64,000 nucleotides of DNA from JAABVY01 sp964496505 (lineage in GTDB: Bacteria; Zixibacteria; MSB-5A5; JAABVY01), in assembly GCA_964496505.1 (NCBI GenBank), contig CAZBZV010000001.1:62001-126000 (forward strand), written 5' to 3'. Of this stretch, positions 25,448 to 33,743 are shown in pieces; position 1 is the stretch's first letter; every line of letters starts with the position of its first letter. The notes beneath the pieces are model-generated. The model made no database searches. It was not told where the DNA came from and saw nothing but the letters and a program-made list of their open reading frames with translations. A program made the translations under genes and the position numbers.

Positions 25448-28400
25448 ATGATAAACCGAGCCGCATTCCCCAAAATAATATTATTTTGTGCGATGTTTCT
25501 TATTCACTCGCTGCTAATTGGCGAAATTCCAACTGATACCAGAAAGGATGCGCTTGTAAGCGCGGGAATTGATGGGACCTGTAAGATCGATTCGGTTAAT
25601 ATAAAGCGTTACGACATCTTTCCCGGATATTCAGAATGCGGCGAACATCTGGATTCTGTCAAGAAATATAATCCTAATTCAATAGTCATGCTCTACAACT
25701 CGGGCACAGATAATTATACAACTCCGGGTGTGACGCAGGGCAATTATTACGGTGCCGTCGAGCATAACTGGCTTAGAAACAGATGCATCGAGTTGGGCTA
25801 TTCGCCTGAAATACTTTACCTGCACTTTTACGAAGATACCGAGCTTTCCGGCTGGTCGATACCGGGTACATATTCGACCTCGGTTACCGACGGCGACAGT
25901 GTCTGCCGTGCCCCGGATTATCTGCCGTACTATCAGGGCGACGGTGTGGGGAGAATTATAGTAAACTATGCCCACCCGGTAACCCGTCAGCTTCAGATCG
26001 AATACGCCTGTATGTTGTTCGACAGCCTCGAGAATTCAATGTGGAAGGACTTGAATGGGCGCAACTCTCATTTTGACGGTATCTACCTGGATAACTGGAT
26101 GCATAACTGGGGACGACGCGGATACGGTTCGATGGGGCGTATTGATGCCGGCGGACGTGTCGCTGAGACTCCCGGAGCCAATCTGATCTACGGTACCGAA
26201 GAATTTGCGGACTGGTATTGGGAGCAGATGAAAATCTTTGCCACCGCTTTGCGCGATACCTTAAATGCCGGTGCAAGCTGGACTCAGGACGGCAGGAAAA
26301 AGTATCTCTCGCTTAATATCGGACAGAGCTGGAACAGCGATTATACCGATCCTGATGTGGCAGGAGGCGACTATCTGGTGATGGAGTTTCTGTACAGTCC
26401 GATTCGAAATCCCAACGCCAGTATTTACGGATTCGAGGGGATATCCTCCAAGGATTCGGCCTGCGCCGTCAACGGCGTCTCGGTGGTATATTGCTCTCGT
26501 CAGGAGATCGGCGATAACGGCGAGTATACCTGGGGCGATGCGGTCTACAATAATCTGGTGTCGTTTTACGGCATAAATTCGGGGGATTCATATTTGTTCC
26601 AGAGGGCAGGTCTGGGATCACCGTATGCCGCCCAGTACAACGAACATTTCGACAGTCTGGCATGGCGGGGATGTATGGATTACGATCTCGGCAACGCCCT
26701 CGAGCATTATGAAATTTATCAGACCGGCACCGATCCGCGCGGTCAGGATTATAAGGTCTTCTCACGCAATTATCAGAAGGGCCTGACCCTGATGCGTCCC
26801 TTGAATGACTGGGGCGAGAATTTCGATGCGAATACGAAGATTACAGTAGACCTTCCGGGCGCTTACAGAAAGCTCAATATCGACGGCAGCCTCGGCTCGG
26901 TGGTGACAAGCGTGCAGCTTCAAAACGGCGCCGGGGCGATACTGATTCCCGCAGACATGGGGGACTGCACTTCGCCGCCCACGATACCGGACTTGTATTC
27001 GCCCGGCAACGGGCAGGAGGTGGATTCACGGCCAACACTCTGCCTCAGTAACTCCCATCCGGGAGCATGTCTGGTAGGGCTTTCCTATGACTTTCAGATA
27101 GCCACTGACGCCTCGATGAATAATATCGTAGCCCAGCGCAGTGGCGTGGCCGAAGGAGACGGCATTACCTGCTACACTCCCAGCGTGGACCTGAGCGCGG
27201 GAACATACTATTGGCACGGCAGGGCATATAACGGGACAACATATTCGGGATGGTCGTCAGTACGGACTTTTACAGTGGCCGGAACCGGTGAAAATGTTCC
27301 CCCTTCGGTTCCGGCATTAAGCAGCCCAAATAACGGCGCCACGATCAGCACGGTGAATCCGAGTTTGACGGTACATAACTCCTATGATTCGGATGGAGAT
27401 GCTGTTGTCTATCATTTTCAGGTTGCATTAACGAATACCTTTTCGAATATAGTTTCCCAGAATTCCAGTGTTACCGAGGGAGGCGGTTCGACAACCGCCT
27501 GGACTGTCCCGATTGATCTTGAGAACGGTGCCACCTACTATTGGCGAGTTAGGGCTTTTGACGGCGCCGATTATTCCGCATGGTCCAACAGCAGGAGCTT
27601 CAGCATCCAGACCGGTGAGAACGTGGTGCCTTCAGTACCGGTCGTATTCAGTCCTGAGAACGGCGCGATCGTGAATACATTCTGGCCTGATCTTGTAGTC
27701 TATAACTCTGTCGATCCCGACGGCGATTTCGTGCGCTATCAGTATCAGGTGGCCGCCAGCACCGCCTTCAACACGATCATTGCCGAGGTTTCCGGGTACG
27801 ACCAGTCGGCATCTTCAACCACTTCCTGGCAGGTGCCGGTGCAATTGCAGGATCAGACTACATACTGGTGGAGAGTACGGGCAACCGACGGCGAGCTTTA
27901 TTCGGCTTTTTCCGAGCCCTCGAGCTTTTTCGTGAATACTTCATTGCAAAACAATCCACCCGCGACTCCTGTGGCAAATGCGCCGGGAGACGGCGAAACC
28001 GTGCAGGCGACATCGCCGGTTGTGACGGTTAATAATTCCGAGGATGAGGACGACGATAATCTGTCTTATCAGTTTGAAATCTGGGATAATCAGAAGATTA
28101 ATCTGATTTCGCGCTCCTCTCTGATAACTGAGGGATACGGCAGTACGACTTCCTGGCAGGTCGATAAGGTGCTCGACAGAGGTCATCGTTATTACTGGAA
28201 GTGCCGGGCTTATGACGGTAACGATTACAGCCAATGGATGATCTGGAGGGATTTTATTGTTGCCTCCGAGGCCAGCGACAACAATCCGCCCAACACTCCG
28301 CATGCTTACCTTCCGCAAAAGGGGGATACGATGTCGGTATCATCCAGCGCGCTTCTGGTTTTCAATACCAACGATCCCGACGGCGACCCGCTTACGTATG

Positions 28401-29164
28401 AATTCGTTGTATGCCGTGATTATAATATGACCCAGATTGTGGATCATGGCAGAGGTGTGATGCCCGGCCCTTACCTGACCACACCGTATTATGTTCAGAC
28501 CAGCCTGCAATCCGGACGGGAGTATTTCTGGCATGCCAGGGCTTTTGATGGTCAGGCATATTCGAGCTGGACGGAGACGAGAAATTTCGTTCAGTATGAT
28601 ATCGCGGTATCGGCCGAGGATATTCCCCGACCGCTCTATCCGGCGGAGGGGGAGGCAATCGCTACGGTGCGTCCCCAATTTCGTCTCAATACTGACCAGA
28701 CCGATGTTGGGGTGAATTTCTATTTCGAGGTTGCGGACAATATCAGCTTCGATATGCCGATTGTCTCCGGTCCGGTGCCGGGCGAGAATGGCGTTACGAA
28801 ATGGACTCCATCGGAAAATCTGAAATCCAATAGCGGCTATTATTGGCGCGCCCGAGCGGAAAAATCCGGCTGGTGCAATCCTGTGGCATTCAATGTTAGC
28901 GCCGATATTCATGTTTCGCCCAACCCATACAGGCCGGTTGAGCATGGGGAGGATGTCGTTTTTAAGAATATTCCTGACGGTGCGGATATTAAGATTTCCA
29001 CCATAAATGGCGATATAATAAGAGAGTTTACAGATTCCCCCGGACCGGAGGTCAGATGGGATGTAACCAATGACCGGGGACGGAAGCTGGCTTCGGGCGT
29101 GTATCTCTACTATGTGATTACAGGCGATGCCACTGTTTCCGGTAAGCTCGCAGTTATAAGATAG
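25448..29164 (+). CDS. Secreted GHL15-like protein with Fn3-like repeats and C-terminal sorting domain
   Basis: A 1238-residue exported protein. After a signal peptide (residues ~1-25) comes a ~400-residue TIM-barrel-like region (YDIFPGYSECGEH, DGIYLDNWMHNWG, LSLNIGQSW, LVMEFLYSPI) resembling the putative glycosyl hydrolase GHL15 family. Then five or six fibronectin-like repeats recur at ~110 residues, each with an opening PP..P....P..G and a YYWR-A-DG-YS-WS ending. The last ~85 residues (VSPNPYRPVEHGEDVVFKNI, ending SGVYLYYVI) are a FlgD-like/type IX-type sorting domain. It is probably a surface polysaccharide-active enzyme; its place after the exopolysaccharide cluster suggests the polymer as target, which is inference. 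Confidence 0.75.
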   Translation: MINRAAFPKIILFCAMFLIHSLLIGEIPTDTRKDALVSAGIDGTCKIDSVNIKRYDIFPGYSECGEHLDSVKKYNPNSIVMLYNSGTDNYTTPGVTQGNYYGAVEHNWLRNRCIELGYSPEILYLHFYEDTELSGWSIPGTYSTSVTDGDSVCRAPDYLPYYQGDGVGRIIVNYAHPVTRQLQIEYACMLFDSLENSMWKDLNGRNSHFDGIYLDNWMHNWGRRGYGSMGRIDAGGRVAETPGANLIYGTEEFADWYWEQMKIFATALRDTLNAGASWTQDGRKKYLSLNIGQSWNSDYTDPDVAGGDYLVMEFLYSPIRNPNASIYGFEGISSKDSACAVNGVSVVYCSRQEIGDNGEYTWGDAVYNNLVSFYGINSGDSYLFQRAGLGSPYAAQYNEHFDSLAWRGCMDYDLGNALEHYEIYQTGTDPRGQDYKVFSRNYQKGLTLMRPLNDWGENFDANTKITVDLPGAYRKLNIDGSLGSVVTSVQLQNGAGAILIPADMGDCTSPPTIPDLYSPGNGQEVDSRPTLCLSNSHPGACLVGLSYDFQIATDASMNNIVAQRSGVAEGDGITCYTPSVDLSAGTYYWHGRAYNGTTYSGWSSVRTFTVAGTGENVPPSVPALSSPNNGATISTVNPSLTVHNSYDSDGDAVVYHFQVALTNTFSNIVSQNSSVTEGGGSTTAWTVPIDLENGATYYWRVRAFDGADYSAWSNSRSFSIQTGENVVPSVPVVFSPENGAIVNTFWPDLVVYNSVDPDGDFVRYQYQVAASTAFNTIIAEVSGYDQSASSTTSWQVPVQLQDQTTYWWRVRATDGELYSAFSEPSSFFVNTSLQNNPPATPVANAPGDGETVQATSPVVTVNNSEDEDDDNLSYQFEIWDNQKINLISRSSLITEGYGSTTSWQVDKVLDRGHRYYWKCRAYDGNDYSQWMIWRDFIVASEASDNNPPNTPHAYLPQKGDTMSVSSSALLVFNTNDPDGDPLTYEFVVCRDYNMTQIVDHGRGVMPGPYLTTPYYVQTSLQSGREYFWHARAFDGQAYSSWTETRNFVQYDIAVSAEDIPRPLYPAEGEAIATVRPQFRLNTDQTDVGVNFYFEVADNISFDMPIVSGPVPGENGVTKWTPSENLKSNSGYYWRARAEKSGWCNPVAFNVSADIHVSPNPYRPVEHGEDVVFKNIPDGADIKISTINGDIIREFTDSPGPEVRWDVTNDRGRKLASGVYLYYVITGDATVSGKLAVIR

Positions 29165-29194
29165 AATAACGTAGTTCGTAGAAGATCCGCGTAT

Positions 29195-29221
29195 AAAAAG
29201 GCCAGGGGATGGCCTTTTTTT
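29195..29221. terminator. Bidirectional intrinsic terminator
   Basis: Stem AAAAAGGCC / GGCCTTTTT with a 7-base loop between two convergent genes; T runs are present on both strands. Confidence 0.85.
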
Positions 29222-29786
29222 ATTTGCTCTTTTTCCGAAGCTCCTGATAATCATTTTTCAGGATAGCGTACCAGATTAGGTCGAGCCATAGGCCGTCACG
29301 CCATACCGCCTTGCGCATTATCCCCTCTTTTCTGAAACCGGTTCTTTCGAGAAGCCTGCATGAGGCGGTATTGGGATGCATAACGCGGGCATAGATACGA
29401 TTCAGCTTCAGCTGCCTGAAACCGAAATTCAGGAGAAGCTGGAGGGCCTCTTTTGCTATTCCCTGTCCCCAAAACCGCTTTCCCAGCCAGTAACCGGCTT
29501 CCGCCAGGAAATGCTGGAAATTAACCTGTTCCAGACTGATCATGCCGATGATCTTCTTCTCTTGCTTATGCTCCATCCCGAAAATAAACGCCTTCTTTGC
29601 TCTGAGGGCGGCGTGAGTGGTTGAAATGAACCTGTAAGCGTCATCGATCCGGTATGGATTCGGGAGAAATGTATAGCGTGAAATCTCACTATCCCGGGCA
29701 TAGCTGTAAATCGACTCGGCGTCGGATTTATGCACCCGCCTGAGATTGACCTTTTGCCCTTTTAATGTCGGAAGCATCATCGGCAT
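29220..29786 (-). CDS. GNAT N-acetyltransferase (RimJ/RimL type)
   Basis: A 188-residue acetyl-CoA-dependent acetyltransferase. It has the N-terminal LRRVHKSDAESIYSYARD start, GMISLEQVN as the central strand, then the acetyl-CoA-binding RFWGQGIAKEALQLLLNFGF and MHPNTASCRLLERTGF, all typical of the RimJ/RimL group. The substrate may be a ribosomal protein N-terminus or a small molecule. A GAGG precedes the start. The stop codon lies in the T run of the shared terminator. Confidence 0.9.
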   Translation of the reverse strand: MPMMLPTLKGQKVNLRRVHKSDAESIYSYARDSEISRYTFLPNPYRIDDAYRFISTTHAALRAKKAFIFGMEHKQEKKIIGMISLEQVNFQHFLAEAGYWLGKRFWGQGIAKEALQLLLNFGFRQLKLNRIYARVMHPNTASCRLLERTGFRKEGIMRKAVWRDGLWLDLIWYAILKNDYQELRKKSK

Positions 29787-29956
29787 AGTTGTCCTCTACA
29801 AATAATTCATTTAATAATGTCCGTAGGTGCGTGGTATGTCAAGCATTTAGAGTGATAAAATCGCAGATCAATTCAGAGCCGCAATATTCTTGATTTTTGA
29901 ACATAGATTCTATAATATATAAATGGGTTTGGCATATATTTTAAGCGGGGCACATT

Positions 29957-30553
29957 ATGACACTCGAAAAACCATGGTCGAAGGAATTCGATGAGCTTTT
30001 GAGAAAGCTCGAAGCCTCATGGGGCGGCAAAATAAAAAGACCCGGCGGCAAACGTGCCGAGCAGGATCCAAGGTTTACGGCCTCCGACTTCTTCTTTTAT
30101 CCCACATATTACGGTGAAATCGAGGATTTCAAAATAAGCGTAAATATCGGAGAAATCGGAGGGGGAGACCTGCCGATGCTGGCGGGGGCTGATAATGTCG
30201 AATTCCTTAATATTCGGGTCTATGTAAACAACGATTATAGAATTAAGATGAGTCATGAGGGCAAGATAGATAAATTCAAAAAGCTACTTGGCATTTCTGA
30301 GGATACGGCAACAGGAAATAAAAGCCTGGATAAGAAGTATATCATAAAGACCGCCTCGGATAGGGACAAGGCATTGCTCAAAAGCATGGAATTTCAGGAG
30401 CATATTCAAAATCTGGAACCATTTTCGTATTTCGAGATTTCGAAAGCCCAAATTATTTGGCTTCAGGGACTATCAGATAAATCCCAGTTGAATTTCCGCA
30501 AAATCGAGGATTATGCTAAGACTTTGATTGAGATTGCCAAAATTATTGAATGA
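29957..30553 (+). CDS. Hypothetical protein
   Basis: A 198-residue protein with no signal peptide or membrane segment. It is rich in charged and aromatic residues, with a beta-rich middle (DFKISVNIGEIGGGDLP, EFLNIRVYVNNDYRIKM) and helical ends, so it is probably a soluble alpha/beta protein. I do not recognise the family. It is flanked by an acetyltransferase (divergent) and the split transketolase (convergent), with 24 bases to the latter and no obvious terminator between. The start lacks a strong Shine-Dalgarno sequence. Confidence 0.6.
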   Translation: MTLEKPWSKEFDELLRKLEASWGGKIKRPGGKRAEQDPRFTASDFFFYPTYYGEIEDFKISVNIGEIGGGDLPMLAGADNVEFLNIRVYVNNDYRIKMSHEGKIDKFKKLLGISEDTATGNKSLDKKYIIKTASDRDKALLKSMEFQEHIQNLEPFSYFEISKAQIIWLQGLSDKSQLNFRKIEDYAKTLIEIAKIIE

Positions 30554-30577
30554 GAAATCCCGATAAGTCTGATTGAG

Positions 30578-31516
30578 CTACTTGCGCCTTATTACTCGTT
30601 TGACCGGCCCAATTATATCTTTGGCCTTTAAATGATAAGCTTCCATCAATTCCTCGGGCGGTCCCGAGCGCCCGAAGGAGTCCTGAACACCGATGAATTC
30701 CATCGGCACCGGTTTATTTTTGACCACCACCTCAGCCACTGCCGAGCCGAATCCGCCGTAGACCTGATGCTCCTCTGCGGTTACTATGGCGCCGCATTCC
30801 AAGGCGGCTTTGATGATAAGATTCTCATCGATAGGTTTGACCGTATGGATATTTATGACGCGGGCATCAATACCCTCTTTTTCCAGTTCACGGGCGGCCT
30901 CCAGCGCTTCATAAAGCATCACTCCGCAGGCCAGTATGGCGATATCGCCGCCTTTACGATGCACAACGCCTTTACCGAATTCAAAAGGAGTATCTTCATT
31001 TGTAACTACCGGCACATTCTCACGTCCGAATCTGATGTAGAGAGGGCCGTCAATATCTTCTGCGGCCAGAGTTGCCTTGCGGGTTTCATGATAGTCGCAG
31101 GGCACAATGATTTTCATGTTGGGCAGGGAGCGAAGGATAGAAATCTCTTCCAGAGCCTGGTGAGTAGCGCCGTCGGGTCCGACCGAAATACCGCCGTGGG
31201 CGCCGCCGATTTTGACATTGAGATTGGAATAACAGATCGTAACCCGCAGCATATCCAGACAGCGGCAGGTGGCAAAAGCGCCATAGGTGGTGAAGTAAGG
31301 AATTTTTCCTACCAAGGAAAGTCCGGCGGCAACATTGGCCATATTCTGCTCGGCAATCCCGACCTCGATAAATCTTTCCGGGAATTTCTCTGCAAAGAAA
31401 TTGACATTGGTCGAATCTCGCAGGTCGCCAACCAGCACAACGACATTTTCGTTTTTCTCACCGGCGTCTACAAGGCCGTGCCCGAAGCCTACGCGTGTCT
31501 TTTTCATCTCAACCAT
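30578..31516 (-). CDS. Transketolase, C-terminal subunit
   Basis: About 312 residues: the pyrimidine-binding and C-terminal domains of a split transketolase, which transfers two-carbon ketol units in the pentose phosphate pathway. Visible motifs are GIAEQNMANVAAGLS (the glutamate that activates thiamine diphosphate), GAFATCRCLDM, HGGISVGPDGATHQALEEI and the closing VTAEEHQVYGGFGSAVAE. The start overlaps the end of the N-terminal subunit gene by 8 bases; a second ATG at 31507 is possible. Together the two genes make one complete enzyme; split forms are common in archaea and many bacteria. Confidence 0.93.
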   Translation of the reverse strand: MVEMKKTRVGFGHGLVDAGEKNENVVVLVGDLRDSTNVNFFAEKFPERFIEVGIAEQNMANVAAGLSLVGKIPYFTTYGAFATCRCLDMLRVTICYSNLNVKIGGAHGGISVGPDGATHQALEEISILRSLPNMKIIVPCDYHETRKATLAAEDIDGPLYIRFGRENVPVVTNEDTPFEFGKGVVHRKGGDIAILACGVMLYEALEAARELEKEGIDARVINIHTVKPIDENLIIKAALECGAIVTAEEHQVYGGFGSAVAEVVVKNKPVPMEFIGVQDSFGRSGPPEELMEAYHLKAKDIIGPVKRVIRRK

Positions 31517-32372
31517 TGCGAAGCCTTTCCGACCATTCGGCATGTGTGGTTCCAAGCTCAGCCAGCGCTTTTTCGCCCTGATCGGGCTTTGGCGGCTTGC
31601 CGTGCCATTCCGCCAGGCCTTCCATGAAGGATACTCCTTTGCCCATCTCCGTATGACCGATTATTACCGAGGGTTTGCCCTTGAAATCGTTCGCGGCTTT
31701 CAGGGCGCCCACGATTTCATTCATATCATGGCCGTCGATCTCGTAGACATTCCATCCGAATGACCAGTATTTTTCGGTCAGGGGAGAGATATTCATAACA
31801 TCCTCGGTCTCGCCGTCTATTTGACGATGATTGCAGTCGATGATCCCGCACAGATTGTCGAGCTTGTAATGAGCGGCAAACATGACAGCCTCCCAGATCG
31901 AGCCTTCCTGCTGCTCACCATCTCCCATGATGCAGTAAACCCGGCGTTTTGTGCGATCCATCTTTATGCCATAAACTGAACCGCAGGCAATCGAAAGCCC
32001 CTGTCCCAGCGAACCTGCCGAGACCTCGATACCGGGAGTATGCAGGCAGTTGGGATGCCCCTCAAGATGGCCTTCCATTTTGCGAAAAGACAGAAGGTCT
32101 TTTAGCGGAAAATAACCGGCCTCGGCCAGCAATGAATATATCAATGGGCTGACATGGCCGATCGAAAAGAAATTCAGGTCGCGCTGGGGATCATTGGAAT
32201 TCTTCGGATCATGATTCAAGATATTGAAATACAGTGCAGTTGCCATATCCGCGCATGACAATGGACCGCCGGAATGGCCGCTCTGCGATTCTATCAAAAG
32301 AGTGATGATATCCCGGCGGATATCCAGGGCCTTCTGCTTCAACTGCTCGATTTCCAGATTAAAAGGATTCAA
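31509..32372 (-). CDS. Transketolase, N-terminal subunit
   Basis: A 287-residue thiamine diphosphate-binding subunit of transketolase. Key motifs are SGHSGGPLSCADMATALYF, GQGLSIACG and the diphosphate/metal signature GDGEQQEGSIWEAVMFA followed by IDCNHRQIDG. Translation appears to begin at a TTG: there is an in-frame stop directly upstream and no early ATG. It overlaps the C-terminal subunit gene, so 1:1 translation is likely. A short gap separates it from coaE. Confidence 0.93.
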   Translation of the reverse strand: MNPFNLEIEQLKQKALDIRRDIITLLIESQSGHSGGPLSCADMATALYFNILNHDPKNSNDPQRDLNFFSIGHVSPLIYSLLAEAGYFPLKDLLSFRKMEGHLEGHPNCLHTPGIEVSAGSLGQGLSIACGSVYGIKMDRTKRRVYCIMGDGEQQEGSIWEAVMFAAHYKLDNLCGIIDCNHRQIDGETEDVMNISPLTEKYWSFGWNVYEIDGHDMNEIVGALKAANDFKGKPSVIIGHTEMGKGVSFMEGLAEWHGKPPKPDQGEKALAELGTTHAEWSERLRNG

Positions 32373-32487
32373 TTATCATCCCGCGTATATGAAACTCATT
32401 TAAGTGAGAAATAATAGGGGAGAAGTGCCTGGTTGTCAATTTTTTTGTGGAATCTTGTTAACGTGAGGAATCTGTGTGACCAAGGGA

Positions 32488-33093
32488 TTATGCTTTTTGC
32501 CCGGACACTATCCTTTTATGGATTTCCTCTACCTTCTGTCTGAGTTCTTCTATGGTACCGTCATTTTCGATAACAAAGTCGGAGGCGGCCTCCAGTTCGT
32601 CCCGGTTTTTCTGAGAATTTATGCGGTCGTGGATTTCCTGATCAGTAAGCCCCTTCTCTTTTAAACGCAGTATTTGCGTATCCAGCGCAGCAACCACGCA
32701 AACTGTCCAGTCCATCTTTTTATGCCAGCCCCAGTCGACCAGAAGCGCTGCATCGACTATTGCCAGCTCACAAGCGGGATCCAGAGAACATTTATCCAGC
32801 TCCTCTTTGAGCCTCTGCAAAAGCGGGGGATGGACGATTTTATTTAATTCCGCCCGTTTTTCAGCCGAGGCAAAGACGATTTTGCCCAGTTCGCGTCTTT
32901 TCAAAACGCCTTGCGGGGTAACGATTTGTGGTCCAAATGTGCGAATCAGTTTGGATAAAACGGGAGGTTTTTCCTCAGCCACTTCACGGCCGATATCATC
33001 AGCATAAATAACTCTCCCGCCAAATTTTGCAAATTCCCTTGCGGCTGTGGATTTGCCCGAGGCGATTTGTCCGGTTATACCGAGTTTTATCAT
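32488..33093 (-). CDS. coaE: Dephospho-CoA kinase
   Basis: Last step of coenzyme A synthesis: ATP-dependent phosphorylation of dephospho-CoA at the 3'-hydroxyl. The 201-residue protein has the family length, the Walker A loop GITGQIASGKSTAAREFA, the YADDIGREV motif with the catalytic Asp, a LVDWGWHKKMDWTVCV segment and the ASDFVIENDGTIEELRQKV ending. It is the first gene of the minus-strand group with transketolase. No promoter was identified. Confidence 0.95.
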   Translation of the reverse strand: MIKLGITGQIASGKSTAAREFAKFGGRVIYADDIGREVAEEKPPVLSKLIRTFGPQIVTPQGVLKRRELGKIVFASAEKRAELNKIVHPPLLQRLKEELDKCSLDPACELAIVDAALLVDWGWHKKMDWTVCVVAALDTQILRLKEKGLTDQEIHDRINSQKNRDELEAASDFVIENDGTIEELRQKVEEIHKRIVSGQKA

Positions 33094-33319
33094 ACATATT
33101 CCTATATGCTACAAATAGTTAAATTGTTGCATTTATTTTTTTATTGGCCGCATACGCTGGATTATTTATTCAATCTACCGATCTAAATTTAAGAAATATT
33201 AATCTATTTGGCAAATAAACAGGATTACCAGTGTCGTATATTATTTGGCACTGGGGGTTAATGGGAAATCATACATTTTATTGTGCCCATTCTTTAAAGC
33301 GAAACAATAAATTTTTATA

Positions 33320-33349
33320 TTGACTTTATTTATTAAAATTTTGTAAAAT
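33320..33349 (+). promoter_or_regulatory. Sigma70-like promoter of the TonB receptor operon
   Basis: TTGACT at 33320-33325, an 18-base AT-rich spacer, then TAAAAT at 33344-33349. Transcription would start about 390 bases upstream of the receptor start. Confidence 0.5.
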
Positions 33350-33368
33350 CCTTTTGGTAATAAAGGGT

Positions 33369-33397
33369 AAAGCCCGGGCCGTTTTGAGGGCTTTTTT
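33369..33397 (+). terminator. Terminator-like hairpin in the leader of the TonB receptor operon
   Basis: Stem AAAGCCC / GGGCTTT with a 12-base loop and a T run, beginning only ~15 bases after the predicted transcription start. It may be an attenuator or end a very short RNA. Confidence 0.5.
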
Positions 33398-33743
33398 AGA
33401 AGGCTGTGTTGAAGGTATGATGGTCATGGATGACAACCATCCTCTATGGAATGGGAGAGTACGACCGCATGGTGGCCGCGGATTGGGGGCAATTTGTGGA
33501 ATTACTAACAACAAGCGAGCTATATATTATAAGGAATTAATTCCAGCCAAGGAGGTTTATATAGGCGATCGTTACAGTTCTTACCAAAAACATTCATATC
33601 TTCAAAGCCGGGGCATCTTAAGTTAGATTGAAATGTTCAATGGTGAAATATGTTCAATTTCAGCAAGGAGGTGTAAAGTAAACAAAAGTGCTAAAGTATA
33701 TTTTAAGGTTTTTTCCCTAACAACAAAGTGAGGAGGTTTCACC

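Larger units (their letters stand above)
33094..33743. other. 650-base intergenic region upstream of the TonB receptor operon
   Basis: Divergent promoter region between coaE and the receptor. It contains a promoter at 33320-33349, a terminator-like hairpin at 33369-33397 and about 350 bases of further leader containing two purine-rich Shine-Dalgarno-like sites. A 90-codon open frame inside it (33354-33626) is not convincing. No known riboswitch consensus was recognised. Confidence 0.5.

Noticed and set aside
28340..29254. 304-codon minus-strand open frame
   Set aside because: Antisense to the Fn3 and sorting-domain part of the GHL15-like gene; no ribosome-binding site or motif.
30632..31627. 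331-codon plus-strand open frame
   Set aside because: Antisense to the transketolase subunits; no domain features.
33354..33626. 90-codon open frame upstream of the TonB receptor
   Set aside because: It overlaps the terminator-like hairpin, lacks a ribosome-binding site and has no recognisable domain.
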